A stretch of DNA of 64,000 nt from Pedobacter panaciterrae (GCF_013204795.1 NZ_JABMKW010000020.1:868001-932000), one strand, 5' to 3'. Counted from the first letter of the stretch, positions 1-9,638 are shown. Numbers and translations are program-made. Notes: a model not told the origin generated them from the sequence alone.

Positions 1-1340
1 GCTTTTTCTAAACTGTAGCCACCCTCGAGATCTAATTGCTGGGTGGCGTTTAACCTGACGGCTGTTTTCCCGCTTACCTGGTGGCTGCTCACACCGAAGA
101 AACCATTTTGAATGTGAAGATATGTTAGCCTGCCCTGCTGATCACCAATGGTTTTAAAGGCGTAGTTTGCTGCAATAATAGTTGGGCCTTCCAATGAGTT
201 TGTTACCTGGCTCATCAGCATATAATTGTTCTGCATGCCATATATGCTTAGACTCTTATCTTCATTGAAATTAAGGGTAGCTTTAGCACCTCTGCCACTT
301 AGGGCATAGTCAAGATTTTCATAAATGCTGCCGATCTTTATTCCCCAGTCTTTATGCTGGTAGTCAAGGTAACTATCGTACAGGTTAATGCCTTGCAAAT
401 CCTGGTAGTAATCCAAATTGAAACGATAATGGAGGTCGGAATTGTTGGATAAATTAAGTTTTCCGTTAGCCTGCATCTGATAAAATGAACTGTTCTGGCT
501 CATGCTCAGATATCTTAAAGCGGCTGTATTGTTCAGATTTTCGTCATATGGATTGTCACCTGCCCCATATCTTCTTACGCTGCTGACACTCATGATTCTG
601 ATTCTTTTTAGCGCCAGCTGATTACCACCCTGATCCACTGCCTGGATGGTTACATTAAAATCGGCAGCAATTTTATTGTTCAGTTTGTTCCGCGCATTAA
701 AAGGCAACAATTGCTGAGCACCCGGCTGCAAAACCAACGACATTTCCTCGCCTGTGAACTCCAGACCTTCTGGCACTTCAGTAAGTGCCAGGCGGAAGGA
801 AATTGGGACTATGCCCCTGTTGGTGCATAACAACATGATCTGAGATTGACCGGTAACCTGATTGAGGTAAAATTCTGATTGCTCGGTGCTGATATCCAGT
901 CCAGTCACATCACTTAATAGCGTATAAAAAGAAACAGCAGGCTGGATTTTCAACTGCGCATCGTCGGATTTAATAAATACAGTAAAAGCTTGTATATTTT
1001 TGTTTATTGTTTTTCTGTCGGCAATGTATTTTAATGGGAATGCCTTTTTCTCTTTGGCATTTAAGTTAATGCTTTTAGGAAGCGTAATCATACCTGCAAG
1101 TGTCGGTGTTTTAATTGCTTCGGAACTTAGTAAAACGACTTTATCTGACAGGTTCTCTATGATCAGTTTATTCGAAAAGGTTTGACCTCCGCTTACTTTA
1201 ATAGTATCTTTTTCAAAACTATAGCGAACATTGTATATCTGCTGGGCGACAGCCTGGTTACAAATCAAAAAAGCACAACAAAAACAAATGAATATTAACA
1301 GACTAAAACACTTATCTATGCTTTTCTTTTTGCAGATCAT
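1..1340 (-). CDS. Partial large exported protein, N-terminal 446 residues, possible outer-membrane barrel
   Basis: The reading frame is open from ATG at 1340 down to the window edge, so the C-terminus is missing. The first 34 residues form a clear signal peptide: a lysine-rich start (MICKKKS), a Cys/Leu/Ile-rich core and a likely AVA|QQ cleavage site. Residues 35-200 look like beta-rich Ig-like domains (short alternating strands with phrases such as VSGGQTFSNKL). From about residue 250 the pattern changes to barrel-like strands (LHYRFNLDYYQDL, IKIGSIYENLDYALSGRG). The layout, an Ig-like front followed by a barrel with a GPT motif, recalls fimbrial-usher-like outer-membrane proteins of Bacteroidota, but I do not recognise the family with certainty. 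Upstream on the same strand lies a -7 box at 1449-1456 and then the terminator of susD, so this gene is probably transcribed on its own. Confidence 0.7.
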   Translation of the reverse strand, partial: MICKKKSIDKCFSLLIFICFCCAFLICNQAVAQQIYNVRYSFEKDTIKVSGGQTFSNKLIIENLSDKVVLLSSEAIKTPTLAGMITLPKSINLNAKEKKAFPLKYIADRKTINKNIQAFTVFIKSDDAQLKIQPAVSFYTLLSDVTGLDISTEQSEFYLNQVTGQSQIMLLCTNRGIVPISFRLALTEVPEGLEFTGEEMSLVLQPGAQQLLPFNARNKLNNKIAADFNVTIQAVDQGGNQLALKRIRIMSVSSVRRYGAGDNPYDENLNNTAALRYLSMSQNSSFYQMQANGKLNLSNNSDLHYRFNLDYYQDLQGINLYDSYLDYQHKDWGIKIGSIYENLDYALSGRGAKATLNFNEDKSLSIYGMQNNYMLMSQVTNSLEGPTIIAANYAFKTIGDQQGRLTYLHIQNGFFGVSSHQVSGKTAVRLNATQQLDLEGGYSLEK

Positions 1341-1448
1341 GTTGCAAATCAGGTTAGACGATATATTTGGCCGGCAAGTGCTATTTGGCACTTACCATAA
1401 TAGAACAACAAACAATTATCTTAATTGTTTATTTATATAATATTGATG

Positions 1449-1456
1449 CAAAAGTA
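1449..1456 (-). promoter_or_regulatory. Bacteroidota -7 box upstream of the first gene
   Basis: On the minus strand this reads TACTTTTG, a full match to TAnnTTTG. It lies about 108 bases before the ATG at 1340. I see no clear -33 TTG at the usual distance, so the call rests on the -7 box only. Confidence 0.4.
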
Positions 1457-1546
1457 TTACGTTTTAAGCTGATCCAGAAGAGGTTTGAATATACCCATCG
1501 TCATCATCTCGACTACAGAATAAGCGACACTATAAACGGCGGTATA

Positions 1547-1591
1547 AATAAAGAGGGTGATCATGATTTAAATATGATCACCCTCTTTATT
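1547..1591. terminator. Perfect 18-bp hairpin, terminator of susD
   Basis: The arms 1547-1564 and 1574-1591 are exact reverse complements (AATAAAGAGGGTGATCAT) around a 9-base loop. It lies 24 bases past the stop of the minus-strand susD at 1615, and the exit strand is T-rich. It separates susD from the next minus-strand gene. Confidence 0.8.
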
Positions 1592-1614
1592 ATTTGGTTT
1601 TAACAAAAATTAAA

Positions 1615-3123
1615 TTAAAAACCTGGATTATTTGGTAACAGATTTGGATTAACATTAATTTCCTGCTGTGGTACCGGAAACAGCAATTGTTTTTCTGCGA
1701 ACGTAGCTCCAAAAGTAGTTCTGTGGCCAACAAAATTATCCCAGTTTCCTGTTACATCGTTGTGTACTTTTCTTGTTCTGATCATGTCAAACCACATTTT
1801 GTTTTCAAAACAAAGTTCAAAATTTCGCTGTAACCATACCTCTTGTTCAAATGTTGTTTGAGACAACGCTCCGATAGGTGCAAGTTTTGCCCTGTTTCTA
1901 ATGGCATTTACATACCCAATAGCTTTAGAATTAGGCCCTCCCTCGGCTCTGTTAGAAGCTTCGGCATACATCAACTGTACATCGGGCAGGCGGTATAGGG
2001 TAAAATTAAGATCTGATTTTACGGTGTTTAAAACAGCATCTGTATCGAACCATTTATAAATATAAGCCTGTCTGAAAGTAACTGTTTGTCCGGTTTTTAT
2101 ATTTGGATAGCTCCTGTAGAAAAACTGTCTTTCGGCAACTCTTTTATCACCTGCAGCAAACGATTGAATAAACTGCGGAGTTGGATAAACCGATCCATAT
2201 TCATCAGAATATTTAGAGATACCCGAAAAATTAGGAATGGTTAATGGTGTAAGCGGATTATTTGAAGGAACAGCTGCAGCATATTGTACCTGAAATATGA
2301 ACTCGCCTGTATTTTTATTTGAAGGTTTAATCATATCTGTATATTCAGGAAACAAGGTATAACCGCCTTTCTCAATCACATCTAAAGACCGCTTAGCCGA
2401 TTCCGCATAAAACTGATTTCCACCATTAATTGCTGCACCAGCATAGGTTAAGTATACGTCGGCCAGTATTGATTTTACTGCTCCCATAGATACCTGCCCT
2501 GTAGCATCTTTCCACGGAAGGGTGGATTTTTCTGCTTCCAACAAGTCAGGTATAATAATGGTGTCGTATATTTCCTTTGCTGCTGTACGCGGAAAATTCA
2601 GGTTAAGGTCCTTAGGTGTTTCGGTTACCTTTGGAACAGCACCGTACATGCGTACCAGGTAAAAATAATACAATGCCCTTAACGTACGTACTTCGGCCAG
2701 CATGTTGGCTTTCTCCTCATCTGTTAGGCCTGTAGCATTAATGGCTGGTATTTTTTGAATAGCCAGGTTACATGCACCAATACCAAGGTAAAGCTGTCTC
2801 CACCATGTGTCGAAATAAAATGAGGTTGCATTGTAAGATAGATTAGAAAAATTAACGAAGCCCGTTTGGCCAAGATCGCTATTTGCTTTACCGGTCACAA
2901 ACTCCATTAGGTTCCAGGTATTACCTCCATAAGATGAAGGTTGGCCTGCTAATAACCCCTGCAGGTTTTGATAACCTGCATTTGCAAACCCTCTGGCAAC
3001 TTTTTCGCTTGACAAGTCAGATTCTGGTGTCAGAAAATAAGTGGGTTTTTCTTCCAGAAACTTTTTGCATGAGCACGTAAGTAATATACATGCTACCAAT
3101 ATTATATTTTTTATCGTTTTCAT
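1615..3123 (-). CDS. SusD/RagB-family nutrient-binding outer-membrane lipoprotein
   Basis: A 502-residue surface lipoprotein that works with its SusC partner to capture an oligosaccharide or other nutrient at the outer membrane. The N-terminus has a lysine, a hydrophobic core and a lipobox ending in CSCKKFLEEKP, the usual start of mature SusD proteins. The C-terminal part carries the RagB/SusD signature (LYRLPDVQLMYAEA, ELCFENKMWFDMIR). I chose ATG 3123 because it gives the lipoprotein signal; a longer frame starting at 3165 would add 14 residues overlapping susC. The gene begins 11 bases after the susC stop, so the two form one transcript. No glycoside hydrolase is adjacent, so the substrate cannot be inferred. 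Confidence 0.93.
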   Translation of the reverse strand: MKTIKNIILVACILLTCSCKKFLEEKPTYFLTPESDLSSEKVARGFANAGYQNLQGLLAGQPSSYGGNTWNLMEFVTGKANSDLGQTGFVNFSNLSYNATSFYFDTWWRQLYLGIGACNLAIQKIPAINATGLTDEEKANMLAEVRTLRALYYFYLVRMYGAVPKVTETPKDLNLNFPRTAAKEIYDTIIIPDLLEAEKSTLPWKDATGQVSMGAVKSILADVYLTYAGAAINGGNQFYAESAKRSLDVIEKGGYTLFPEYTDMIKPSNKNTGEFIFQVQYAAAVPSNNPLTPLTIPNFSGISKYSDEYGSVYPTPQFIQSFAAGDKRVAERQFFYRSYPNIKTGQTVTFRQAYIYKWFDTDAVLNTVKSDLNFTLYRLPDVQLMYAEASNRAEGGPNSKAIGYVNAIRNRAKLAPIGALSQTTFEQEVWLQRNFELCFENKMWFDMIRTRKVHNDVTGNWDNFVGHRTTFGATFAEKQLLFPVPQQEINVNPNLLPNNPGF

Positions 3124-3134
3124 ATGAGTAAATT

Positions 3135-6100
3135 TTAGAATGATGCCTGTAAACCAAGATTCCATACACGCGGACGAGGATTAGAAAAGAAATCCAAATT
3201 TTGAGAAAATGCTGAATTAGAACCGTAGCCAGAATTAAACGTATCTACCTCAGGGTCATATCCGGTATATTTTGTTATGAGAAATAAGTTCTGAACACTG
3301 GCATAAACGCGCAAGCGACTAAGATGTAATTTACTTACTGTAGCCGAAGGCAAACTAAAGCCTAACATAAAGTTTTGGCCACGTATAAATGAACCATCCT
3401 CTACCCACCAGGTATCAAAATGAGAATCCTGTGCAAATCTGTAATTACGAACCTGAGAAACAGAGGTGTTCTGATTTGTTGGAGTCCATGCATTTAACAC
3501 AGTTGCCAAACTATTTGAAAGTGTTTGTCTGTCTTCAACCGAGTGTTTAAAGTTAGCAGCAGTATTTACACCTTGAACAAAGCGGATATCAAATGCAAAA
3601 TCCCAGTTTTTATATTTAAAATTACTACTGAAATTTCCGGTCCATTTTGGATAAGCCTGGCCAATGATGCTGTAATAATTACTGCCATCTGGGTTGTAAA
3701 TGTATTTTCTATCCCCAGGTTTTAAATTATGTGCCGCGGCTTCAGCGCTTTCAGAATCGCTATACGTTCCAAGACGGGTCATTCCATAAAAAGATCCGAT
3801 GGGCTCACCTACTCTGATCACGAAATTTTCGCCCAGGAAGTTTGGTCCAGGGAAGATATCGGCGTTGCCATCATTCAGTTTCAGTACTTTGTTTTTATTG
3901 CTTGAAAACAGGAAGGTTGTTGACCACTCAAAATCTTCATTTTTAACATTGACTGTATTTAAGCTTAACTCAATTCCTGAATTCCTTACTGAACCTACGT
4001 TTTTGTAAACGTTGGCATTTACCTCGCCGGCCGACCATGGGATTGGTGTTTGAAGTAAAAGGTCCTTGGTTACTCTGTTGTAATAATCAGCAGTAAGATT
4101 AACACGATCCTCAAATAGCCCTAACTCCAATCCTCCATCTGCTTGTATTGATCTTTCCCATTTTAAATCTGGGTTACCAATATAACTAGGGAGCAATGTA
4201 GACTGAGCTGCACCATTCAAAACAGTTGTATTTGGTTGAATTTGTGCAAGAGAACGCGCCTGCCCTATTTCCTGGTTACCAGATGTACCATAACTTGCCC
4301 GTATTTTCAAATTAGAAATTGACTTGTTATCCTTTAAAAAATCTTCCTGCGAAATACGCCACGCAGCACCTACAGACGGGAAGAATGCATATTTATTGTT
4401 CTTTCCAAACCTGGAAGACCCATCATAACGACCTGTTGCAGTAAACAAATATTTCTCGTCTATATTATAGGTAAGACGAGCGTAGAAAGAAGCAAGGGAC
4501 GACTGATCATCTTGAGATTCGTTGGCACTTTTAACCGAGCCGGCTTGTTGATAATGCCATTGGAAAATATCATCAATAAATGATTGCGTTTCTGAACGGA
4601 CTCTTTCATAACCGGTTCTTTGAAAAGATACCCCAAGTAATGCGGTTAATTTTTGTTTGTCGTTTATCTGCTTGTTCCAGGTTAAGTAGTTTTCTGTTTG
4701 CCAGTAATAGTTTAGGTATGAATTAATATTGGCTACCCCTCCCTGATCCTGCGATAAGTGAGGTAAATTTAAAGAAGAATAAAAGTTATTCTTCTGTCCA
4801 CTTAGGTTATATCCAAAGTCAGTTTTAAAATCAAGATCTTTGGTAAGATGTAATACCGCATATATATCGCCAAGCATCTGCATATTGTTATTGATGGTAT
4901 ATCTTTCGTTAGCAATGTGAACAGGATTTGGAGCACCTTCTAGTCCGGCAATATCAAAATTTCCTGCCCATGATCCATCCGGATATTTTACCGGAACAAT
5001 AGGCACTTCTTCTGTTACTGCCCTGGGAACGTTTAAGCTCCCATTTCCGTCGGTTACTAAACGCTGGGAACTTCTGATCAGGTTTATGTTTCCACCTATT
5101 TTGAGCCAGTCTTTAACATCATTATCCATTGTCATTTTTACAGAATAGCGTTTAAACGCTGAGGTTGGCGCCAAACCATTCTGATCCAGGTAACCTAAAG
5201 ACAAACTGTAAACTGATTTTTCGTTACCACCCTGGATATTCAACTGGTGACTTTGCGAAAAAGCAGGTTTATAAGTTTCTTTTTCCCAGTTTGTATCATA
5301 AATTGGTTTATCGTTCGTATCAAAAAGTAATGGAAAATTAGCATGATTTAGTTCTACCGGAGGTGCCCAAACTGCGCCAGCGGGATCAAACTTTTGACCA
5401 TTTGCAAAAGACTCGTTGTATATTTTCACAAACTGTTCAGAATTTAATGTAGGTAAATGCCTGTATAGCTCACTTATGTTCATATTGTTTTCATAAGAAA
5501 CAGTGGCATCACCCTTTTTCCCACGTTTTGTGGTAATCATAATTACACCATTTGCACCTCTTGATCCATAAATAGCTGTTGATGAAGCGTCTTTTAGTAC
5601 CTCAACCGAAGCTACATCCAAAGGGTTAACAGAGTTTGGATCTACGCCAACTACCCCATCAATTACATACAATGGATCTATGTTGGAGTTAATTGAGCCA
5701 ATACCCCTTACCCTTACCTTTGCGGCCGCACCCGGAGCAGCACTGTTAATACTAACCTCTACACCGGTAACTTTACCCTGCAAAGCCTGAGATATATTAG
5801 CCACAGGTTTATCCATCAGTTGCTCGCTTTTAACTGTAACTACAGCACCCGTAAGGTCAGATTTTTTTACAGTACCGTATCCAATTACCACAACCTCATT
5901 TAAACCGCTTGAGGATTCAGCTAATTGGATATTGATGGTTTTTCTGGCGCCTACTTTAACTTCCTGAGTAGTATAACCAGTGTACGAGAAAACCAAAATA
6001 TCGTTTTCTCCTTTTACTTCAATGCCGTAATTCCCGCTGGCATCGGCGGAAGTAGCGAGTGTGGTACCTTTTATCAGGATACTTACACCTGGTAAAGGAC

Positions 6101-6203
6101 TGTTGTCTTTTGCATCGCTAACCTTGCCAATAATCTTAAGCTGAGCCATCGCATGAAAGGACAGCATAGAAAATATGACCGAATAAAATATTCTTTTCAT
6201 CAT
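3135..6203 (-). CDS. SusC/RagA-family TonB-dependent outer-membrane transporter
   Basis: 1022 residues, normal for the family. After a signal peptide (ending AMAQ) comes a carboxypeptidase-regulatory-like domain (about 22-100, GKVSDAKDNSPLPGVSILIKG), then the SusC hallmark VVVIGYGTVKKSDLTGAV at about 104-121, the TonB plug (DVASVEVLKDASSTAIYGSRGANGV) and a C-terminal 22-strand-type barrel. It imports the ligand held by the downstream SusD using TonB energy. MMKR gives two possible starts one codon apart. No ECF sigma/anti-sigma pair is adjacent; the nearest regulator is the LytS/LytTR pair upstream on the same strand. Confidence 0.95.
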   Translation of the reverse strand: MMKRIFYSVIFSMLSFHAMAQLKIIGKVSDAKDNSPLPGVSILIKGTTLATSADASGNYGIEVKGENDILVFSYTGYTTQEVKVGARKTINIQLAESSSGLNEVVVIGYGTVKKSDLTGAVVTVKSEQLMDKPVANISQALQGKVTGVEVSINSAAPGAAAKVRVRGIGSINSNIDPLYVIDGVVGVDPNSVNPLDVASVEVLKDASSTAIYGSRGANGVIMITTKRGKKGDATVSYENNMNISELYRHLPTLNSEQFVKIYNESFANGQKFDPAGAVWAPPVELNHANFPLLFDTNDKPIYDTNWEKETYKPAFSQSHQLNIQGGNEKSVYSLSLGYLDQNGLAPTSAFKRYSVKMTMDNDVKDWLKIGGNINLIRSSQRLVTDGNGSLNVPRAVTEEVPIVPVKYPDGSWAGNFDIAGLEGAPNPVHIANERYTINNNMQMLGDIYAVLHLTKDLDFKTDFGYNLSGQKNNFYSSLNLPHLSQDQGGVANINSYLNYYWQTENYLTWNKQINDKQKLTALLGVSFQRTGYERVRSETQSFIDDIFQWHYQQAGSVKSANESQDDQSSLASFYARLTYNIDEKYLFTATGRYDGSSRFGKNNKYAFFPSVGAAWRISQEDFLKDNKSISNLKIRASYGTSGNQEIGQARSLAQIQPNTTVLNGAAQSTLLPSYIGNPDLKWERSIQADGGLELGLFEDRVNLTADYYNRVTKDLLLQTPIPWSAGEVNANVYKNVGSVRNSGIELSLNTVNVKNEDFEWSTTFLFSSNKNKVLKLNDGNADIFPGPNFLGENFVIRVGEPIGSFYGMTRLGTYSDSESAEAAAHNLKPGDRKYIYNPDGSNYYSIIGQAYPKWTGNFSSNFKYKNWDFAFDIRFVQGVNTAANFKHSVEDRQTLSNSLATVLNAWTPTNQNTSVSQVRNYRFAQDSHFDTWWVEDGSFIRGQNFMLGFSLPSATVSKLHLSRLRVYASVQNLFLITKYTGYDPEVDTFNSGYGSNSAFSQNLDFFSNPRPRVWNLGLQASF

Positions 6204-6614
6204 AATATAGTTTTAGGATTTAGTTTTAGTTTTTTGAATGACCAGGGAATTCCTGGAATAGTAGATCAGCTAAAACAATTTAGTCATGGTGGCAAATAAT
6301 TGATATCCACAAAGATTAATTTAAGCTTTAGATGATTTAAATAATAGTACAGAACACGCATAGTATAGGGATTTAGGTAGACACGGTATTTAGCACTTGG
6401 AGAGCTCCAGAATTTTTAAGGGAATGGTGTTGGTAGCATTATGTAAATACATACCATACAAATGGATATTGCTCGTTTCATACTAGGGACTTAATATTTA
6501 ACAGTAAATTTGGTTACAGCACCATTGCGATTGATTAATTCGCGATGAATGTATCTACAATATAAATAACAAAAAATTAAGTTCCAAACATTTTAAGGAT
6601 AAAGAAGGAGATAC
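6204..6614. other. 411-bp non-coding leader between the LytTR regulator and susC
   Basis: I see no open frame worth calling. It must hold the susC promoter. The best -7-like element on the minus strand is TAATCTTTG at about 6311-6319 (one base too long for TAnnTTTG); a near-palindrome CCAGGGAATTCCTGG sits at 6242-6256. Neither is strong enough to name as a site. Confidence 0.4.
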
Positions 6615-7325
6615 CTAGATATTGAGTGCTTTTTCAAGGTTATTTTTAAAATTTCGTCCGATAGGAATTTGATAACCATCCAGTACAATTCTGTTCCTTT
6701 CCAGACGCGTTATTTTCTGAATGGATACGATGAAGGATTTATGTACCCGAATGAAACGGTCGTGCGGAAAAATATCAAGCATTGCTTTAATTGACCCTTT
6801 GAGCAGGATTTTTCCGGTATAAGCATAAATTATTGCATAGTCTTTAAGCCCTTGAATGTGGGTAACATCATTAAAATGCAGTTTTATGCGTTGCACACCG
6901 CTTTTAACAAAAATAAAATCAGTTTCCCGAAAGGTAGGATTATCATCAATATTTATATTCTGCGCTTTTAAGGTTAAGAATTCTGTGATTTTTTCAATAG
7001 CCTGCTTAAAACGATTAAAAGAAATCGGTTTTAATAAAAAATCAACTACTCCCATTTCATAACCTTCAAAAGCATAATCGCGGTAAGCAGTTGTAAAAAT
7101 TGTAAGTGGTGGATCTGTTAATTCGTTCAGAAATTCAATACCTGTCATTTCCGGCATCTCAATATCGATAAATAGTACGTCGACAGGTTGATTTTGCAAA
7201 AAACGCAAGGCTTCTCGTGTGTTGGCAAACAACGACACAGAATGTACATTGTCGATACGTTTTAAGTAACCGTCCAATATTTCAAGCGCTAGCGGTTCAT
7301 CATCTACAACAACAATTCTCAGCAT
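6615..7325 (-). CDS. LytTR-family response regulator
   Basis: 236 residues. Residues 1-115 are a receiver domain with the acidic pocket VVVDDEP and phospho-acceptor D54 in LFIDIEMPEM, and the switch lysine in FLLKPISF. Residues 135-236 are a LytTR DNA-binding domain (FIFVKSGVQRIKLHFNDV, FIRVHKSFIVSI, IPIGRNF). It is the partner of the histidine kinase encoded just upstream, whose stop lies 24 bases before this start. I prefer ATG 7325 over a TTG frame extension to 7340. Likely targets are near the direct repeats found in front of the divergent secreted-protein gene. Confidence 0.93.
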   Translation of the reverse strand: MLRIVVVDDEPLALEILDGYLKRIDNVHSVSLFANTREALRFLQNQPVDVLFIDIEMPEMTGIEFLNELTDPPLTIFTTAYRDYAFEGYEMGVVDFLLKPISFNRFKQAIEKITEFLTLKAQNINIDDNPTFRETDFIFVKSGVQRIKLHFNDVTHIQGLKDYAIIYAYTGKILLKGSIKAMLDIFPHDRFIRVHKSFIVSIQKITRLERNRIVLDGYQIPIGRNFKNNLEKALNI

Positions 7326-7349
7326 TATTTCTAATTTCAATCCATTTAG

Positions 7350-8411
7350 TTATAATTCAATTACCAGCCTGGCATGGAAAACATTTTTCTTATCATCAAA
7401 TTCAAGTTGGTGTTTAGCCGGATAAAGCAGCTCCAAACGTTTTCTTAAATTATCAAGCCCTATTCCACCCTTGCCTTTATTAGAAACTGTTGATGGTTTT
7501 GAGTTTTCTATATTAACTGTTAATGTTGCATTATTCAATGCTATATCAACAGTAAGCCAACTATTTTCAGTTTGCTTACTAAGCCCATGTTTAAAAGCGT
7601 TTTCTACCAAAGGCAGCAACAATAAAGGGGCAATTTCATGACCTTTTAGTTCAGCATTAATATTTAATAAAATAGCAGAATCAGCACTAAATCTGAGTCG
7701 CTCTAATTCAATGTAATTACTTAAGTAAGCAATTTCTTTTTCCAGCAGTACCTTTGCATCAGTACTATCATATAGCATATATTCCATCATTTCTGATAGC
7801 TTAAGCACTACATCTGGTGCTAGTTCTGATTTTTTAAGTGTTAATGCATACAAGTTATTTAATATATTGAACAGGAAATGTGGATTTACCTGGGCACGAA
7901 GAAAATTAACTTCTGCATTTAATTTTTCTACGGTAATTTTCTGAATGAGAAGCTGTTGCCCATACCAATCCATACTTAATTTAAGCGCCAGCATTAAACC
8001 TAAATACCATAACGTGCTAAAGAAATTGTAAGATAGACTTTCCATTAAATCGCTGTTGCGCATAGGGCCTATAACATAACCATACAAATAAAAATCAAAA
8101 AGACTCTGGGCTGTTAGGTACCCTATTACTGAAGCAATAACTGCCAGGGAATATATAAAGTAGCGTTTCTTTAGCAGGTATTTTGGCAAGAAAAAGTGAA
8201 GGTTAAGGTAGGCTATGACAATTAGCAGAGCAATTCTTACAGTTACGCAAGCAACAAAATAAGGCATACTGGCTTTGTGTATGAGGTATCTTTTCTCATA
8301 TATAAAGAATCCTGTGATCAACAACCAATAGGTACTATGAGCCAGGACATACTTTAGGGAAACAGTCCCTTTTGAAAATGGCAGCTTAACCTGCTTGTCA
8401 AGAAAGTCCAT
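7350..8411 (-). CDS. LytS-type sensor histidine kinase (His_kinase, PF06580)
   Basis: 353 residues. The first 150 contain four hydrophobic segments, consistent with an integral membrane sensor without an extracellular domain. Residues about 165-250 hold the family histidine box QVNPHFLFNILNNLY; the C-terminus is an ATPase domain (PLVENAFKHG N-box, KGGIGLDNLRKRL G-box). It phosphorylates the LytTR regulator downstream. The pair is the common Bacteroidota two-component layout; the signal is unknown. Confidence 0.93.
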   Translation of the reverse strand: MDFLDKQVKLPFSKGTVSLKYVLAHSTYWLLITGFFIYEKRYLIHKASMPYFVACVTVRIALLIVIAYLNLHFFLPKYLLKKRYFIYSLAVIASVIGYLTAQSLFDFYLYGYVIGPMRNSDLMESLSYNFFSTLWYLGLMLALKLSMDWYGQQLLIQKITVEKLNAEVNFLRAQVNPHFLFNILNNLYALTLKKSELAPDVVLKLSEMMEYMLYDSTDAKVLLEKEIAYLSNYIELERLRFSADSAILLNINAELKGHEIAPLLLLPLVENAFKHGLSKQTENSWLTVDIALNNATLTVNIENSKPSTVSNKGKGGIGLDNLRKRLELLYPAKHQLEFDDKKNVFHARLVIEL

Positions 8412-8478
8412 ATTTAAATATCATATATAAAGGAACTTAAAAGTGCTAAACCTCCAAAATTATTTCGACGAACGGCAT

Positions 8479-8520
8479 AAAAAGTAGAGGTTCGTCTACT
8501 TTTTCGTTTACTGGTCTACT
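8479..8520. promoter_or_regulatory. Inverted repeat plus 20-bp-spaced direct repeat between kinase and secreted protein
   Basis: Arms 8479-8488 and 8495-8504 form a perfect 10-bp inverted repeat (AAAAAGTAGA with loop GGTTCG). The word GTCTACT occurs at 8494-8500 and again at 8514-8520, exactly 20 bases apart. LytTR proteins typically bind two direct repeats on one helix face, so this divergent region is a candidate site for the adjacent regulator. Confidence 0.45.
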
Positions 8521-8584
8521 ATTTTTTTGCATGGTTTCCTTTTCAGCTAATATTGTTCAGGTATTTAAATTTAAAAATTGCATT

Positions 8585-9043
8585 ATGAAAACTACAACAT
8601 TCAATCAGGCGTTTATTAAGATATTTACGCTGATTACATTATGTTTCACCACGTTCGGTTTCACCACGAAATTTGGATTGGACAGTTATGAGATTTACTT
8701 AAACAACAAGCTTATTCTTAAACAGTCGGTAAACGAGCAATTGAGCTTAAGGGTACTGCAACTTGATAAGGCAAATGTTAATGATCAGTTGCGCATCAAT
8801 TACATACACTGCACTTTAAAGGGAGCAGGCACGAATAGAAATATAGTTCTAAAAGATGAAAAGGGAAAGAAACTGAAAGATTGGTCATTTGCCAATGCGA
8901 CCGGTTCTGATTTAACTATGGTGATCTCCGTAAAAGAGCTGTTATCGCTGATAAAAAACAATCCAAATCATGAGCTGAGTCTGCATTATACATCAAAGGA
9001 ACTTACTAAAGCTCAGATGCTTGCATCTCTTACAGTTAATTAG
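8585..9043 (+). CDS. Small secreted protein of unknown function
   Basis: 152 residues. I chose ATG 8585 because it begins a signal peptide (MKTTTFNQAF, hydrophobic stretch to about residue 27); a longer frame from 8531 would bury it. The mature part is soluble, lysine-rich and lacks cysteine pairs or motifs I recognise; it resembles other uncharacterised small exported proteins of Pedobacter. It is divergent from the LytS/LytTR operon with a repeat-rich shared promoter region, so it may be a target of that system. It ends 14 bases before a terminator hairpin. Confidence 0.7.
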   Translation: MKTTTFNQAFIKIFTLITLCFTTFGFTTKFGLDSYEIYLNNKLILKQSVNEQLSLRVLQLDKANVNDQLRINYIHCTLKGAGTNRNIVLKDEKGKKLKDWSFANATGSDLTMVISVKELLSLIKNNPNHELSLHYTSKELTKAQMLASLTVN

Positions 9044-9056
9044 ACTAAAGTTACCT

Positions 9057-9091
9057 AGAAGGTCTGCCTCCAGTAGACAGTCCTTCTTTTT
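9057..9091 (+). terminator. Rho-independent terminator
   Basis: Arms 9057-9066 (AGAAGGTCTG) and 9078-9087 pair with one mismatch in ten, followed by a short T-run. It closes the secreted-protein gene. Confidence 0.7.
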
Positions 9092-9191
9092 GTCTGTTGA
9101 AAATGAATAGCTTATTCGTGTAAGCTAAAAAATCCGTACCTTGAGGCCTTTACGACTAACGCAGCTAGCTGAAAGCACAAGAAAACACAAC

Positions 9192-9629
9192 ATGGCAGAG
9201 CAACTCATCCATATCTGGGCAGGAATGTCACAAAATAAAACAGAAGAGCAATTCTATAAATACTTTGACCAGAGTAAATTCCTGAAAGACAATAACAGTT
9301 TTAATACAGATGAAGCTTATCCCAGAAATGCGCCTGATTTCCAACTTCGCTCTCAGTTCAGCAAAGACATTGGCAAGGAATATGACTACGATGCAGACTG
9401 GCTGACCATTTATCATGGTCGCAAAAGAATCAGCATTCAGGCTGCCATTGAAGAGCTACCGATCTGGGATGACCAAACAGAAGTAGACATCTATCAGGCC
9501 TGTATCAGTAAAGGAATTTCTACGGTAAACTCTATTCTGTGTTATGCAGATGACGAGCTTAGCATAGACAATCCCCTTGAAAACTATAACGATATGATCT
9601 ATATAGGCAGTTTTAATAACCCGAGATAA
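9192..9629 (+). CDS. Immunity protein 22 (Imm22/DUF4284)-like protein
   Basis: 145 residues from ATG 9192 (a longer frame to 9141 has no support). The N-terminus LIHIWAGM, the central SQFSKDIGKEYDYDADW and the C-terminal lone beta strand with YIGSF fit the Imm22 pattern: a short WxG-type opening strand, an acidic FxxDFGIDYYDED-like core and a closing hydrophobic strand. Imm22 proteins neutralise polymorphic toxins delivered between cells. No toxin, Rhs or LXG gene is adjacent, so this would be an orphan immunity gene. Family assignment is from memory of the consensus, not a search. Confidence 0.6.
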   Translation: MAEQLIHIWAGMSQNKTEEQFYKYFDQSKFLKDNNSFNTDEAYPRNAPDFQLRSQFSKDIGKEYDYDADWLTIYHGRKRISIQAAIEELPIWDDQTEVDIYQACISKGISTVNSILCYADDELSIDNPLENYNDMIYIGSFNNPR

Positions 9630-9638
9630 TTTACACCA

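Noticed and set aside
1499..1516. Possible decayed copy of the palindromic repeat (CGTCATCATCTCGAC).
   Set aside because: Only one short, interrupted word matches and no second arm is visible.
1615..6203. A complete polysaccharide utilisation locus around susC/susD.
   Set aside because: No glycoside hydrolase, lyase, sulfatase or surface-binding protein gene lies next to the pair within the window.
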